NCBI GenBank assembly: GCA_900542155.1
Contig: UQMD01000027.1
Span: 1 to 23,860, forward strand
Source: an uncultured Collinsella sp.
GTDB lineage: Bacteria > Actinomycetota > Coriobacteriia > Coriobacteriales > Coriobacteriaceae
Direction: 5' to 3'
Length of the DNA: 23,860 bases
Made by a program: the position numbers and the translations under genes. A model generated the notes under the pieces. It saw nothing but the letters and a program-made list of their open reading frames with translations, had not been told where the DNA came from and made no database searches. The first letter of the stretch is position 1, and each line of letters begins with the position of its first letter. Below are positions 22,984 to 23,860 of this stretch, one piece after another.

Positions 22984-23277
22984 TTATCCGCTTTCCTGCT
23001 GGTCAGTGGCTTGGCTCACCAGGGCGGCAACTTCCGGCAGGGAAAAGACCTTTTCCATCAAAAGAAAAAAGGCCCTTTCGCTCATGCCGCGCACCTCCGG
23101 GGCGATACTCTCCACCGCTCCGCCACGGGTGATAAGTCGGTGGTTTCGCTTCTTCCTTTCGCCTTGGGTGTAGTAGCGGATGCGGTTCTCATACCGCTGG
23201 CCTCTGTGCTGGTACTGCTCCAACTTAGCGGTGGCCTCAGCATACTCTTTCTCTAATTCTTCGCGTGACTTGTCCAT
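22984..23277 (-). CDS. DUF3847 mobile-element protein
   Basis: A 97-residue, highly charged protein. Residues 1-25 form a coiled coil (MDKSREELEKEYAEATAKLE) followed by NRIRYYTQGERKKRNHRLITRGGAVES, the DUF3847 core. It is usually found just before MobA/MobL relaxases and may be an accessory oriT-binding protein, an inference from position. AAGGAGG precedes the ATG at 23277. Its stop codon is immediately followed by the relaxase start. Confidence 0.85.
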   Translation of the reverse strand: MDKSREELEKEYAEATAKLEQYQHRGQRYENRIRYYTQGERKKRNHRLITRGGAVESIAPEVRGMSERAFFLLMEKVFSLPEVAALVSQATDQQESG

Positions 23278-23364
23278 CGTGTTTGACCTCCTTCTTGGCA
23301 AAACAAAAGACCGTCTACCTGCTGTGTCGGGTAAACGGTCAAGGGTAACGGTATTCGGTTTTAG

Positions 23365-23413
23365 CCTCGCTGGAAAGGTGCAGACGCAGAGCGGATGTAC
23401 CTTTCCAGCGAGG
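23365..23413. repeat. Perfect 15-bp inverted repeat in the mob leader
   Basis: CCTCGCTGGAAAGGT (23365-23379) and its complement (23399-23413), 19-base loop. Possibly a binding site of the accessory proteins. Confidence 0.75.
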
Positions 23414-23477
23414 GTGCAGGGATAGCCGCAAAGCGGCGCAAGGGGCGCAGCCCCTTGTACGGAGCGGAGCGACGCAA

Positions 23478-23507
23478 ACGGCCCGGACTTTCGGAAGTCC
23501 GGGCCGT
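23478..23507. repeat. 13-bp hairpin with TCGG loop in the mob leader
   Basis: ACGGCCCGGACTT (23478-23490) and its complement (23495-23507). It is a very stable stem, but no T-tract follows on either strand. Confidence 0.75.
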
Positions 23508-23525
23508 AGCCTCGCAGAGCGCACG

Positions 23526-23562
23526 ATACATGGTCGCAGACCATGTATAGAAGTGCGCCCTT
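23526..23562 (+). other. Putative origin of transfer (oriT), IncQ-like
   Basis: An inverted repeat (ATACATGGT/ACCATGTAT, 5-base loop) is followed directly by AGAAGTGCGCCCTT. AAGTGCGCCCT is the nick-region core of RSF1010-type (MobQ) origins, where the relaxase cuts between TGCG and CCC. The expected nick is between 23557 and 23558. A short hairpin (CCCTTTG/CAAAGGG) follows. It lies upstream of the mob operon. Confidence 0.8.
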
Positions 23563-23577
23563 TGTTCCAAAGGGATT

Positions 23578-23805
23578 TTATAAGTCCATCATTGATGGGA
23601 GAATTTTGTTGAACATATGGCGCACCTTATCAATCCGGGTGTTTGGGCGGCGTGGCTGAAAAACTGGTTCGCCGCTGGCGATTTGATACCCCTTCAATTC
23701 TGTTAAACAAACGCTTCTCCCGTTTGTATAAAAGGTGAGGTCATTGCGGTACTCTTGCACACGGCGGGCAGGGATTTCGCCAGTAATAATCACCTCGCTG
23801 TTTTT
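23578..23805 (-). pseudogene. C-terminal fragment of a tetracycline ribosomal-protection gene (tet(W)/tet(O)/tet(M) type)
   Basis: About 75 codons match the end of Tet ribosomal-protection GTPases: KNSEVIITGEIPARRVQEYR, then FYTNGRSVCLTELKGY, QPRRPNTRIDKVRHMFNKI. Two TGA codons (23823-23821 and 23817-23815) close the frame just upstream, and the upstream 50 bases do not resemble Tet in any frame, so this is a true truncation inside the window. The last residues (LPSMMDL) also differ from Tet endings. GTPase and ribosome-contact domains are absent, so it should give no resistance. Confidence 0.85.
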
Positions 23806-23860
23806 GGTTGATTTTCAATCTCAACGCAACAGCCTGAACGGGCCCCGCGTTTCCGCAGCT

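Larger units (their letters stand above)
23278..23577. other. Gene-free leader with a hairpin cluster and oriT
   Basis: No gene is credible here. It contains a series of perfect stems (GACCGT/ACGGTC 23309-23340; 15 bp 23365-23413; 5 bp 23425-23437; 8 bp 23439-23457; 13 bp 23478-23507) and then the oriT. The dense structure suits a mobilization origin with binding sites, or a highly folded leader of the mob operon. Confidence 0.7.
20750..23860 (-). mobile_element. Mobilization module of a Firmicutes-type mobile element, running past the right edge
   Basis: Four overlapping or adjacent minus-strand genes (DUF3847, MobA/MobL relaxase, Cys-rich VLP, TnpW) are preceded by an IncQ-like oriT and a fragment of a tetracycline-resistance gene. 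This gene order is typical of mobilizable elements in Clostridia. Codon style and the AT-rich left junction differ from the chromosome. No recombinase is present next to TnpW, so the left end is truncated or the integrase is elsewhere. The right end is not in the window. Confidence 0.85.

Noticed and set aside
23743..23860. Open minus-strand frame at the right edge overlapping the tet fragment
   Set aside because: It may be the end of an upstream gene, but fewer than 40 codons are visible and I recognise no family.

Overview
The window looks like a chromosome segment of a gut actinobacterium of the Coriobacteriia, most likely Collinsella or a close relative. The evidence is high GC with strong Shine-Dalgarno sites, many conserved housekeeping genes with that codon style, a bile salt hydrolase, and a short XRE/aminotransferase gene. 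No rRNA or tRNA gene is seen, so the taxon is an inference from gene content and style. About the last 3.1 kb is a mobilization module of the type common in Firmicutes elements.

Layout. 1-907 (minus): a GGDEF/PAS signalling gene broken by an in-frame stop. 1163-2032 (plus): patatin-like phospholipase. 2133-4162 (minus): TPP riboswitch, thiM, thiamine-binding protein and thiE as one overlapping thiamine salvage operon. 4230-6045 (plus): HAD phosphatase and LysR regulator. 6202-7335 (plus): short MetE-like methyltransferase. 7458-8792 (plus): UraA-type permease. 8854-9567 (minus): serine esterase. 9657-10970 (minus): AzgA/PbuG-type purine permease. 11165-11584 (plus): peptide deformylase homologue with an altered active site. 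11828-12793 (plus): bile salt hydrolase. 12873-15104 (minus): Kup potassium transporter. 15263-16174 (minus) and 16293-17150 (plus): divergent EamA exporter and LysR regulator. 17314-18834 (plus): XRE repressor domain fused to an AlaA-type aminotransferase. 18910-19320 (minus): second deformylase homologue. 19535-20446 (plus): acidic protein with a helix-turn-helix-like middle and a long RGG tail. 20750-23860: mobilization module (TnpW, Cys-rich VLP, MobA/MobL relaxase, DUF3847, IncQ-like oriT) ending in a fragment of a tetracycline ribosomal-protection gene.

The most interesting system is the XRE-aminotransferase gene. Its promoter region carries three copies of AATTGAAC plus one inverted copy, spaced about four and three helical turns apart. 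A second ideal ribosome-binding site and ATG lie exactly at the domain boundary, so the gene could make both a metabolite-sensing repressor and a free 405-residue aminotransferase. Other notable points are two deformylase homologues with opposite active-site substitutions, the RGG protein, the oriT next to a tet relic, and several long inverted repeats between genes.
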